Of a stretch of 64,000 nt of DNA, positions 55,484 to 64,000 are shown piece by piece (the first letter of the stretch is position 1; every line of letters starts with the position of its first letter). Under the pieces are notes generated by a model. That model saw nothing but the letters and a program-made list of their open reading frames with translations. It had not been told where the DNA came from and did no database searches. This DNA is from Rana temporaria (lineage: Eukaryota; Chordata; Amphibia; Anura; Ranidae). The DNA is taken from positions 14,010,344 through 14,074,343 of the forward strand of contig NC_053501.1 of assembly GCF_905171775.1 (NCBI RefSeq), read 5' to 3'. Position numbers and translations under genes: made by a program.

Positions 55484-56425
55484 ATAGTTCATGTATTTAT
55501 ACATGGTGATCATATCCCCCCTTATGTATTTATACATGGTGATCATATCCCCCCTTATGTATTTATACATGGAGATCATATCCCCCCTTATGTATTTATA
55601 CATAGTGATCCTATCCCCTCTGATGTATTTATACATGGTGATCATATCCCCCTTATGCATTTATACATGGTGATCATATCCCCCCTTATGTATTTATACA
55701 TGGTGATCATATCCCCCCTTATGTATTTATACATGGTGATCATATCCCCCCTTATGTATTTATACATGGTGATCATATCCCCCCTTATGTATTTATACAT
55801 GGTGATCAAATATCCTCCCTAATGTATTTATACATGGAGATCATATCCCCCCTTATGTATATATACATGGAGATCATATCCCCCCTTATGTATTTATACA
55901 TGGTGATCCTATACCCTCCCATGTATTTATACATGGAGATTATATCCCCCCTTATGTATTTATACATGGTGATCATATCCCCCCTTATGTATTTATACAT
56001 GGAGATCATATCCCCCCTTATGTAGTTATACGTGGAGATCATATCCCCCCTTATGTATTTATACATGGAGATCATATCCCCCCTTTATGTATTTATACAT
56101 GTTGATCATATCCCCCCTTATGTATTTATACATGGTGATCATATCCCCCCTTATGTATTTATACATGATGACCATATCCCCCCCTTTGTATTTATACATG
56201 GTGATCATATCTCCCCCTTATGTAGTTATACATGGTGATCATATCCCCCCTTATGTATTTATACATGGTGATCATATCTCCCCTTATGTAGTTATAAGTG
56301 GAGATCATATCCCCTCCTTATGTATTTATACATGGTGATCATACCCCCCCCCCTTATGTATTTATACATGGAGATCATATCCCCCCTTATGTATTTATAC
56401 ATGGAGGTCATATCCCCCCTTTAAT
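55484..56425. repeat. 33-bp minisatellite, about 28 copies
   Basis: Unit of TTATGTATTTATACATGGTG plus ATCATATCCCCCC. Each unit contains the near-palindrome ATGTATTTATACAT. The 11-codon unit leaves frames open on both strands. These are artefacts. Confidence 0.95.
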
Positions 56426-56514
56426 CTCCTCTTCTCAGAATAATCTCAGTTCCTCTTCTCTCTCCTCATATGTAGGGCACATATCGGTAGATCTTTCATA
56501 AACCGAAAAGAAGA

Positions 56515-56733
56515 ATGCCTTGTACACACGATCGGAATTTCCAATTAAAAAAGTCAGAAGTCGGATGCATTGAACTTCATTTTTCTCGGCTCGTCGTAGT
56601 GTTTTACGTCACCGCGTTTTGGACGGTCGGAATTTGGTGTGACAGTGTGTATGCAAGACAGCTTGAATGGAATTCCGATGGAAAATTCCATCGTATTTTA
56701 CCCCATCGGAAATTCCGATCGTGTGTACAGGGC
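56515..56733. mobile_element. Palindromic MITE (GTACACACGATCGG family)
   Basis: 219 bp with ends ATGCCTTGTACACACGATCG and CGATCGTGTGTACAGGGC, and AGA at 56512-56514 and 56734-56736. Confidence 0.78.
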
Positions 56734-56897
56734 AGAAGAGTTGGCCAAACGTTGCATTTGCGTAGGTCTACTCTACGTGTTCGCAGCTCTTACACACAAT
56801 GAACTTGTACTTTGTCTTTATCAAAACATGTTTTCAGCTCCGCCTTATAGAATTTATAACACGTTTGTGGGCTGGGCCCAAATATTTATTGGTAATA

Positions 56898-57944
56898 GGG
56901 ATGAGCCGAACACCCCCCCCCCGTTCGGTTCGCATCAGAACCTTCGAACGGACCGAACGTTCGCGCGAACATTTAGAACCCCATTGGCGTCTGTGGGACT
57001 CGAACGTTCAAATTCAAAAGTGCTCATTTTAAAGCCTAATATGCAAGTTATTGTCGTAAAACGTCTTTAAAAACCCGGGTCTTGCCCCAGGGAACATGTA
57101 TAAATGGAAAAAAAGTTTTAAAAACAGTCGTTTTTTTTTTCAGGACTCCTGAAAAAACGACCGTTTTTAAAACTTTTTTTCCATTGATACATGTTCCCTC
57201 GGGCAAGACCCGGGTTCTCAAAGACGTTTTCACAGGCATACTATAGACACCCAGCAGGTACAATATTTAAAGGAATATTTTTTTTTTTATTATTTAAGCA
57301 TCATTAAAATCACTGCTCCTGAATCTTTAGGTGCAAACTACAGAGCACACGGCCAGTACACACCAAGTAGCTTTAGGTGCAAACTACAGAGGACACAGGC
57401 AATAAACCACGTAAGAATACTGCAGCTAGCACAATCACCTGCCTGCCAGTAAATTAGGAAGAACTGATCTAGCTAAACTATACAGTGTATAAATATATGT
57501 ACAACACCTGGGATGTATATATATCCTCTACACACTGTAACATTAACTGACTAGCCTGCCTGTTCTATCTACCTGCAAAAAATGACACTCTCTCTCTCTC
57601 TGTCTCTCTCTCAACCACCGCAACACACTACACAAGGCAGACCTGCAGGGGGCCTTTTATAGTGTGGGGCCTGTACTAAACCCCCTGAGCCATAATTGGT
57701 CAAAGCCACCCTGGCTTTGGCCAATTATGGCTCTCCTTTTTTTTGCAAGCTGTGATTGGCCAAGCATGCGGGTCATAGTGCATGCTTGGCCAATCATCAG
57801 CCAGCGATGCTGCAGTGAATTATGGCCTGTGAAACGTAACTCGAATTTGGCGCGAAAGACCCGTTTTGTTCGTATTTCGACGAACGATCCAACATACGAT
57901 GTTCGAGTCGAACATGAGTTCGACTCGTATACGAAGCTCATCCC
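56898..57944. mobile_element. GGGATGAGC element with giant internal hairpin
   Basis: 1047 bp with ends GGGATGAGCCGAAC and GAAGCTCATCCC, TA at 56896-56897 and 57945-57946. Flanking GTTCG/CGAAC-rich subterminal regions. No protein. TA flanks suggest a Tc1/mariner-type MITE. Confidence 0.65.
57058..57231. repeat. Inverted repeat with about 80-bp arms
   Basis: Left arm from AAAACGTCTTTAAAAACCCG at 57058 and right arm ending CGGGTTCTCAAAGACGTTTT at 57231, around a loop CAGGACTCCTG at 57141-57151. Only a handful of mismatches. Confidence 0.9.
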
Positions 57945-57947
57945 TAA

Positions 57948-58270
57948 GGCTGCATTTACACCTCCGCGACAAGATACGCCGCGTACGCGGCGTATTTTGC
58001 CACGTACGCGGCGTATTTTGCCACGTACGCGGCGTATTTTGCCGTGAGTGTGTAACTTTTTTTTTTTTTTTTTAACAAAGCCTTCCCATTGCTTTGTATA
58101 GCCAAACGCCAATGCCGCCTTAAAAAAAGGGTCCGGGACTTTTTTTCAGGCGGCAGGCGTACGGCGTCTATGAGATGTGAACCATCTCATAGACAGCAAT
58201 GGGAATTCTCCCCTCCAGCGGCACGAGCGTCCGGCGTCGGGCGTTTTGTCGCGGAGGTGTGAATGGGGCC
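57948..58270. mobile_element. Palindromic MITE (GCATTTACACC family)
   Basis: 323 bp with ends GGCTGCATTTACACCTCCGC and GCGGAGGTGTGAATGGGGCC, exact TAA at 57945-57947 and 58271-58273. It contains three tandem copies of an 18-bp GTACGCGGCGTATTTTGC unit (57975-58040). Confidence 0.8.
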
Positions 58271-58273
58271 TAA

Positions 58274-58826
58274 TTGGTAAGACAATGTTAAATTTTCAGT
58301 CTTATAAAAAAAACAAATCACACGAGTTGATAAAACCAGTGAAACGGTTAACAGCAGACGATGGAAAAAGAAAAGAAAAAGAAGTTGAGCTTACCGGTAG
58401 ATGTGGGAATTCTGACCGCGTCACGTGGAAAAAAAGGGTGGAAAGGTAGTCGAGGGTCCAGCGCAGATGTTTGCCTCTGGGACATAAGTAAGAACATAGA
58501 CTTGAGGAAGGACAGAAAATTAAACACAGAAAAGCAACGGGACCTTGCCAGTGAGGTGAAGTAATCGGGGTGTGAAGCTCAATTAGGAGCTTTCACCTTT
58601 CTAGAATGAGCGCAGAAACAAGGCAGAAGGTCCCAACTGGATTCTCTTCGGAGGGGAACTAATATTTTGGCGTGCGCTTCTGTCATAGAACGCTCCGGCT
58701 CTAGATTTCCCAACCTGCAAGTCTTTTGAGGGAGTTAAAAGTTTCAGCCTCTTCTTGGTGGCTTGATCTAGAAGGATTCTGATCACCCACATGGACATGG
58801 TTGCTTCCAATGCTAAATCACCTCCA
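58274..58826. other. Unassigned stretch
   Basis: Mixed composition, no repeat family identified and no credible gene. Confidence 0.3.
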
Positions 58827-58912
58827 GGGTTTATTTACTAAAATGGGAGAGTGCAAAATCCGGTGTAGCTCTGCACAGGAACCAATCAGCTTACAGATAT
58901 TATTGTCAAAAC
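58827..58912. mobile_element. Half copy of the TTTACTAAAACTGG MITE
   Basis: GGGTTTATTTACTAAAATGG to CAATCAGCTTACAG, homologous to the left arm at 54916, cut by the next TTAA repeat. Confidence 0.7.
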
Positions 58913-58916
58913 TTAA

Positions 58917-59390
58917 AGGGTCACTAAAAGAATTTTTTTTTTTAGCTAAATAGCTTCCTTTACCTTATTGCAGTCCTGGTTTCATGTCCTCATTGTTCGT
59001 TTTTGCTCTGATGTTGCTGTAATTCCTCTCTGTTCTGGACACTTCCTGGTTGTCTGTTTCCTGATCACCACAGTACTGGGAGATTTCTCACTGTGGTGAC
59101 TAATCAAGGAGGTGTGATTACTGTTTGTAAAACGAAACTGGATTGGTGCTGAGGGGTTTTAGACAAAGCATCACTGCCCTCTATTGGCTCTCTGGCTCTG
59201 TACACTTCCTGGTTGTCTGGCTCCTTATGGAAAAAGTCATGGGAGAGTTCAGTTTTGTTTTCCTAGCCATGACTCTCTATGGCACTGTCCAGCGCAGAGG
59301 CATAAAATAACATGCAAAGACTAAACTAGTTTCAGTTTCGTTTTTGCATCTAAGAGGCACATTATATGATTGATTTTTATCTATTTTAAA
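58917..59390. mobile_element. TTAA-flanked repeat, AGGGTCACTAAAAG family
   Basis: TTAA at 58913-58916 and a start similar to 3662. The right end is not clearly preserved. A duplicated CTGGCTCTGTACACTTCCTGGTTGTCTG-like segment occurs at about 59035 and 59195. Confidence 0.45.
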
Positions 59391-59420
59391 TCGTTTTTAA
59401 AAGGAATCAGATAACTATTA

Positions 59421-59690
59421 TGGGGCAGATCCACAAAGATCTGCGCCGGGTGCAGCGTATCTAAGATACACTACGCCGCTGTAACTTACTTTGCTTTGGT
59501 TTGAATCCACAACGAATCCGCGCCATAAGTTACGGCGGCGTAGTGTATCTCTCTCCCGGCGTAAGGGCACCTAATTCAAATGGCTTTGATGGGGGCGTGT
59601 TTTATGTTAATACCTCGTGACCTGACGTAAACGACTTTTTTTTTTAACTGCGCATGCGCACGTCCCTGGGGGTATCCGTGACTCAATGTC
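59421..59690. mobile_element. GGCAGATCC-family MITE, truncated
   Basis: TGGGGCAGATCCAC, then TACACTACGCCGCTGTAACT and AACTGCGCATGCGCACGTCC, as in 19305. The right two thirds are missing. Confidence 0.65.
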
Positions 59691-60175
59691 CGTCGGTGTC
59701 CCACAATCGTGTCACGGAGATGAAGAACAGGGAGATGTCAGTGTAACACAACATCTCCCCGTTCTTCCTAGTGACATGTCACTGTTCGAATGCTCCTTCT
59801 CATCGGGAACAGCGATCAGTGACATGTCACTCGTAGCCAAGCCCCCTTACAGTTAGAATCACTCCCTAGGACACACTTAACCCCTTCAGCCCCCCTACAG
59901 GTTAACCCCTTCACTGCCAGTGTAATTTTTTACAGTAATCAGTGCATTTTAATAGCACCGATCGCTGTAAAAATGACAATGGTCCCAAAATGGTGTCAAA
60001 AGTGTCCGATGTGTTCGACATAATGTGGCAGTCATGATAAAAATCTCTCTCATCGGGAACAGCGATAAGTGACATGTCACTCGGAGACAGGGCCGCGAGC
60101 ACGCCGCCGGCGGCAAATTAAAGGGGACGTGCCTGTACGCCCATTTGCCCAGCCGTGCCATTCTGTCGACGTTGA
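59691..60175. mobile_element. CCACTT-family rearranged fragments
   Basis: Plus-oriented central family sequence (GAAGAACAGGGAGATG, GTAAAAATGACAATGGTCCC) followed by an inverted left-end piece (GCCCAGCCGTGCCATTCTGT). CATCGGGAACAGCGAT occurs twice (59798, 60052). Rearranged copy. Confidence 0.5.
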
Positions 60176-60305
60176 CTCAATGTTGAGAACCTTATAACTT
60201 AAATATACTGCAGCAAGGAGGCTCTCCAGCACTGGATGAGGTACCTAGAACGTGATCAAGCACTTCCAAGTCGGCCAACCTGCTCCCGCTATGCAAAATC
60301 CCCTT

Positions 60306-60384
60306 GGGGTTTATTGACTAAAATGGGAGAGTGCAAAACCTAGTGCAGCTCTGCACAGGAAACAATCAGCTTCCAGGTATTATT
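60306..60384. mobile_element. Half copy of the TTTACTAAAACTGG MITE
   Basis: GGGTTTATTGACTAAAATGG to AATCAGCTTCCAGG, ending in the microsatellite. Confidence 0.7.
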
Positions 60385-60479
<95 letters not shown>

Positions 60480-60504
60480 TTATAATAGTATCTATCTATC
60501 TATC

Positions 60505-60532
<28 letters not shown>
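60385..60532. repeat. (GATA)n microsatellite followed by (TA)n
   Basis: About 23 GATA units, then inverted TATC units and TA dinucleotides. The inverse orientation of the two tracts could form a hairpin. Confidence 0.92.
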
Positions 60533-60536
<4 letters not shown>

Positions 60537-60597
60537 TTTACAGAATTTTTCTTTCATCCATTTTTTCAACATTTCAGGTCTTCTGTGTGTGTAAATT

Positions 60598-60627
60598 TAT
60601 ATATATATATAATATAGTATAATAATA

Positions 60628-60688
<61 letters not shown>
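60598..60688. repeat. (TA)n microsatellite
   Basis: Two TA tracts around AATAATAATT. Confidence 0.9.
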
Positions 60689-60689
<1 letters not shown>

Positions 60690-61309
60690 CAGATTTTTTC
60701 ATCCATTTTGTTTCAACGTTTCAGGGCTTCTGTGAAACAATTGTCAAAAAAAAAGACAAAAAATAAACATATATACAGTATGTATATTTTTATATCTGCA
60801 AGTGGGATTAAGCCCTGTGATTTCATGAATATATAAAATATAATAATGCAATATTAATATTTTTTCACCTTTTCATGCTAATAATATATTTAACAATCCC
60901 CAGAAGTAAAAAAAAATGTATGTGTCCATTTAACTCTTAATTATTATTTTTTTACAGCACACAATGCTACAAATTTATTTCTTACAAAAATGGGTTGATG
61001 AACAAGCGGTAAACCTCATTCTGACATGACCATCAACTGTAATTTTCAGAAGCCTTAGCGGACATTTTTTTTAAATTGAGCTTAGGATAAAAAAAAAAAT
61101 TATCCGTTTTACCCATATGTGAAATATATAAAAGGGTGCAGTGTTAGGTGCCTTAAATTTGCTGAATAAGCATAAAATTCAAAAGCCAGGTTAATAAATT
61201 ATCTCCACGTACACGGGCACTTACATCCCAAATTCTTTTTTAGCCTCCCTTTGAAAATTGGACAGTTTTAATCTTTCCACGTGAAAGAAAAATTTTCAAA
61301 AAAATATTA
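60689..61309. other. Unassigned AT-rich stretch
   Basis: Repeats TTTTTCATCCATTTTGTTTC of 60550 once near 60686. Otherwise nothing. Confidence 0.3.
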
Positions 61310-61556
61310 AGTCTTGATATATATATACTTCTTTAAAAAGGAAAAAAAATATTAAGTCTTGATATATATACTTCTTTAAAAAGGAAAAAAAATATTAAGT
61401 CTTGATATATATATATACTTCTTTAAAAAAGAAAAAACATATTAAGTCTTGATATATATATACTTCTTTAAAAAGGAAAAAAAAATATTAAGTCTTGATA
61501 TATATATACTTCTTTAAAAAGGAAAAAAAATATTGAGTCTTAATATATAAATACAT
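61310..61556. repeat. 46-bp AT-rich tandem repeat
   Basis: Five units of ATATTAAGTCTTGATATATA plus TACTTCTTTAAAAAGGAAAAAA. Confidence 0.88.
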
Positions 61557-62175
61557 TTAAAAGAAGAATTGCCTAGCCCTTTGCCAAGGCGAGGATCGCT
61601 GTTATATGTCTTTCACTCTTGATTAGTTATAATGCATAACTTTTTGTCCTTATTCCATATGTATTCTGCATTGTAGAAATTGGGTATTGTTTAAAATCAA
61701 TGTAAACTCTTTAATCAAAATATTGAAACTGAAAACAATTGCCCATTTTTGTCTTCCCACTTGCCATCAAAGACAAAATTACAAAAAAAAAATAATTTAA
61801 GTCTTGATTTATATATACTTCTTTATACATAAAAAATGGGGAAAAAAGGAAAAAAAATATTGAGTCTTGATACATAAATAAATAAAAAGAAGAATTGAAT
61901 AACCCTTTGCCAATGCGAGGATCGCTGTTATATGTCTTTCGCTCTTTGATTAGTTATAATGCATAACTTTTTGTCTTTATTCTATATGCATTCTATGTTG
62001 TGGAAATTGCATTATGTTCAAAATCAATGCTGAAATCTCTTTTTTTTTTATGAAACTATTTAATAAAAAATATTGAAACCGAAAAGAATTGCCAATTTTT
62101 GTCTTACCACTTGCCATCAAAGACAAAATAAAATAAAAAATCGAATTTAATTGAAGTCTTGATTTATATAAAGAT
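61557..62175. repeat. Tandem segmental duplication, about 325 bp
   Basis: AAGAAGAATTG...CCCTTTGCCAA, GAGGATCGCTGTTATATGTC and TGCCATCAAAGACAAAAT occur at 61562-61780 and 61887-62130, more diverged than the neighbouring 46-bp array. Confidence 0.8.
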
Positions 62176-63538
62176 GTTGTCTACTGATTTTATATTTTGG
62201 CGAAGTTACCCTTTTATTGTATCTGTTGTATACCACTCAATAAAAAAATTTAATAAAAAAATATATATATATAATTCTTTACATACAGACTTGACCATTC
62301 GGTGGGCCTCTAATAATGACAACAGAGCATGAAATTCTGGGGGTCTTAAGCTATGCTACAGTTTGCAATTAATCAAAAAATTTGGTTTAACTCCTACAAA
62401 TCAGTGACTTCACGCTTATACAACCTTCATATATAATACTAAAAATGATTAAAAAAAAAAAAAAAAAAGTTACTAACTTACCATCCAAAAGAAGTTTCCT
62501 GAGAATATAAACACAGTGAAACATTCACGGGGCCAAAGCGACACAAAGAGGCGTATGTTCAATGTCAGGCTTGGCGTAATGCAACTACGCCATGTTTACC
62601 AAAACAAACACTGCTCCAAGAGCTGTCACTTTGATGGATTTGGTGCTGTTTGTTTGTATTCCCCCTCAAAGTATCCACGCTAGATACACATAAGTCATAA
62701 TTTTAATACATTCAGCTTTTTTTTTCTTCTTTTTTTTTTACAATAATCCAAATCATGTTTATAAAGTCTCTGGCCCTGCCGTGGGCGGCCTACAAAACTC
62801 TCTTCTAAGTCATATTTAAATAAAATGTAATTACAGTGGAGGAAAACTGGAGGGACCTATTTCTGAAAAAAAAATAAAAATGTTTCGGATCTTTTTCTGT
62901 AATTACATAATTGTTGTTTTTTTTTTTTTAAGGAATTTAATACATTCTCATTTTATTAATCGTAATGTGAAATGTAAGTTATTCTATGATTGAGAGCACA
63001 GGGATAATTTATTAACTTTGCCATTCAAATATGAAAATATAAAAAACAAAAATGTAATATTCAAATTTTCTCAAAAATTTCTGTGCATGTGATTGATTCA
63101 ACACATTATAAATTGATACACATCTTTGCCCAATAAAATGAATGGGCACCGCGGCCGAACCGCCGGCAAAGAGCCACTGCAGCGGTGCTTTGCGGGTGGT
63201 TTTAACCCTTTTTTTTGGCCATTAGAAGCGCCCGGAATACCGCTTTACTGCTGATAATGCCCAGTGTTAAAGGGGCCTTAATGAAGTCACAGTCAAATGA
63301 CGGTTTATCTCCAGCTAACACTTTTAAGCCGTTACATCAACAGGGTTTAACTTTGGCCATTGCAAGTATCCCCGGAAATGTTATATGGTTTGCCTCAACC
63401 TCTGTAACCATCACATTTGTTCTTCATACAAAAAAAAAAAAAAAAGCCTATGCAAAAATTAAAATAAAGTTCACATTCTGAATACTATCATTACAGGCAT
63501 AAACCCCATATTTTTACCAGAATACAATATTATTATCA
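62176..63538. other. AT-rich, mostly single-copy-looking DNA
   Basis: No gene. 62500-63160 lacks repeat structure apart from homopolymer runs and is a candidate for ancestral non-coding sequence. Confidence 0.3.
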
Positions 63539-63615
63539 TAGGTGTGTGCACACAGGGTGTGCTGGGTGTGCCTGGGCACACCCTAATCGCCCTGTGTGAT
63601 GCAGATTCCCCTTGG
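63539..63615 (+). repeat. GTGTGCCTGGGCACA repeat fragment
   Basis: AGGTGTGTGCACACAGGGTG, then GTGTGCCTGGGCACACCCTA and GTGATGCAGATTCC, homologous to 45240-45323. Possibly the left end of a larger element running to the window end. Confidence 0.5.
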
Positions 63616-64000
63616 CTGAACACCCTCACCCCAGCTGAGGCTACAGAAAAAGGGGCTTGGGAATCTCTGTCCTCAGTCCCTTTCTTTGGTATTTCACCAA
63701 CGCCTCCTCAAAAAAATTATAATATTGTAAGTAATAATTAAGAAAATATATATTGTAAAAACTAATAGCAAATAAAAATAATAAAAACAAAACCTACTGA
63801 CACAAATCTCATCCCTACGGACACCATCCACTTCTCTACTGACACCTTCCTCTGCTTATAGGTTACAACTAAGCTATTTTTTGATACCTTCTATAGATTT
63901 TATGGAAAAAAATTTCATCCTCTGCAATCTGGAGTGTGGTCACCTTCTCTTCTTCTACTGACACTGTCCACTGCTGTACTGACACTGTCCACTGTCCTAC
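63616..64000. other. Unassigned stretch at window end
   Basis: AT-rich, ending in a short tandem of ACTGACACTGTCCACTG (about 63957-63995), cut by the window edge. Confidence 0.3.

Noticed and set aside
55460..56501. Repetitive Met/Tyr-rich frames on both strands
   Set aside because: 33-bp minisatellite artefact.
1..64000. CRISPR array, operons or prokaryotic genes
   Set aside because: Tandem arrays here have no spacers of uniform length between palindromic repeats, and there are no bacterial coding sequences or ribosome-binding arrangements.

Overview
This window looks like nuclear DNA from a large, transposon-rich vertebrate genome. An anuran amphibian, probably a true frog (Ranidae), is the best guess. 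The evidence is several Tc1/mariner lineages, hAT-type elements with 8-bp target-site duplications (TSDs), many palindromic MITE families of 0.2-1.5 kb, a probable solo LTR, dispersed minisatellites, and no prokaryotic gene organisation. The ranid assignment rests on remembered resemblance of some repeat families and is not verified. I find no host protein-coding exon, tRNA or rRNA gene that I can defend. The only convincing proteins are transposases.

Layout. 1-5.2 kb: a hairpin repeat, an hAT-like element carrying a 21-bp minisatellite (1287-2233), a TTAA-flanked MITE (3662-4154) and a Tc1 3' fragment whose last codons have expanded into a 39-bp tandem array (4192-5187). 5.2-10 kb: a 166-bp satellite block with a larger duplication, then a decayed minus-strand Tc1 (8578-9945) with a nested MITE. 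10-15 kb: mostly unassigned DNA, one small minisatellite, one hammerhead-like motif (12073) and a second hAT-like element (12941-13419). 15-29 kb: a dense nest of MITEs, two head-to-tail Tc1 fragments (20.2-21.9 kb), a second hammerhead-like motif (22523), and an 865-bp TTAA element inserted into an older repeat. 28.7-34.6 kb: a solo LTR (28783-29385); a Tc1 element (29671-32131) whose DD34E transposase is intact except for a retroposon-like insertion; and a structurally complete Tc1-like element (33060-34627) with an uninterrupted 338-residue DD37E transposase. 35-52 kb: repeats, including a 1.2-kb hAT-like element (36443-37659), a plus-strand Tc1 relic, a TTAA element with two further nested elements (42158-43710), minisatellites, and two head-to-head copies of one repeat sharing a TTAA (about 49395-51285). 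52-64 kb: AT-rich DNA with long minisatellites (52990-53640 and 55484-56425), a 1-kb element with a large internal hairpin, microsatellites and weakly characterised AT-rich sequence.

How the parts relate. The window is a layered record of insertions. Several events are dated relative to each other because an unoccupied paralogous site lies elsewhere in the window: 17213 against the 50308 copy; 36443 against 22158; 42760 and 43067 against the 24386 copy; the solo LTR against 32143; the retroposon fragment at 19498 against the 51494 copy. Minisatellites repeatedly lie inside transposon remains. The DD37E element is the only component that looks potentially functional today.
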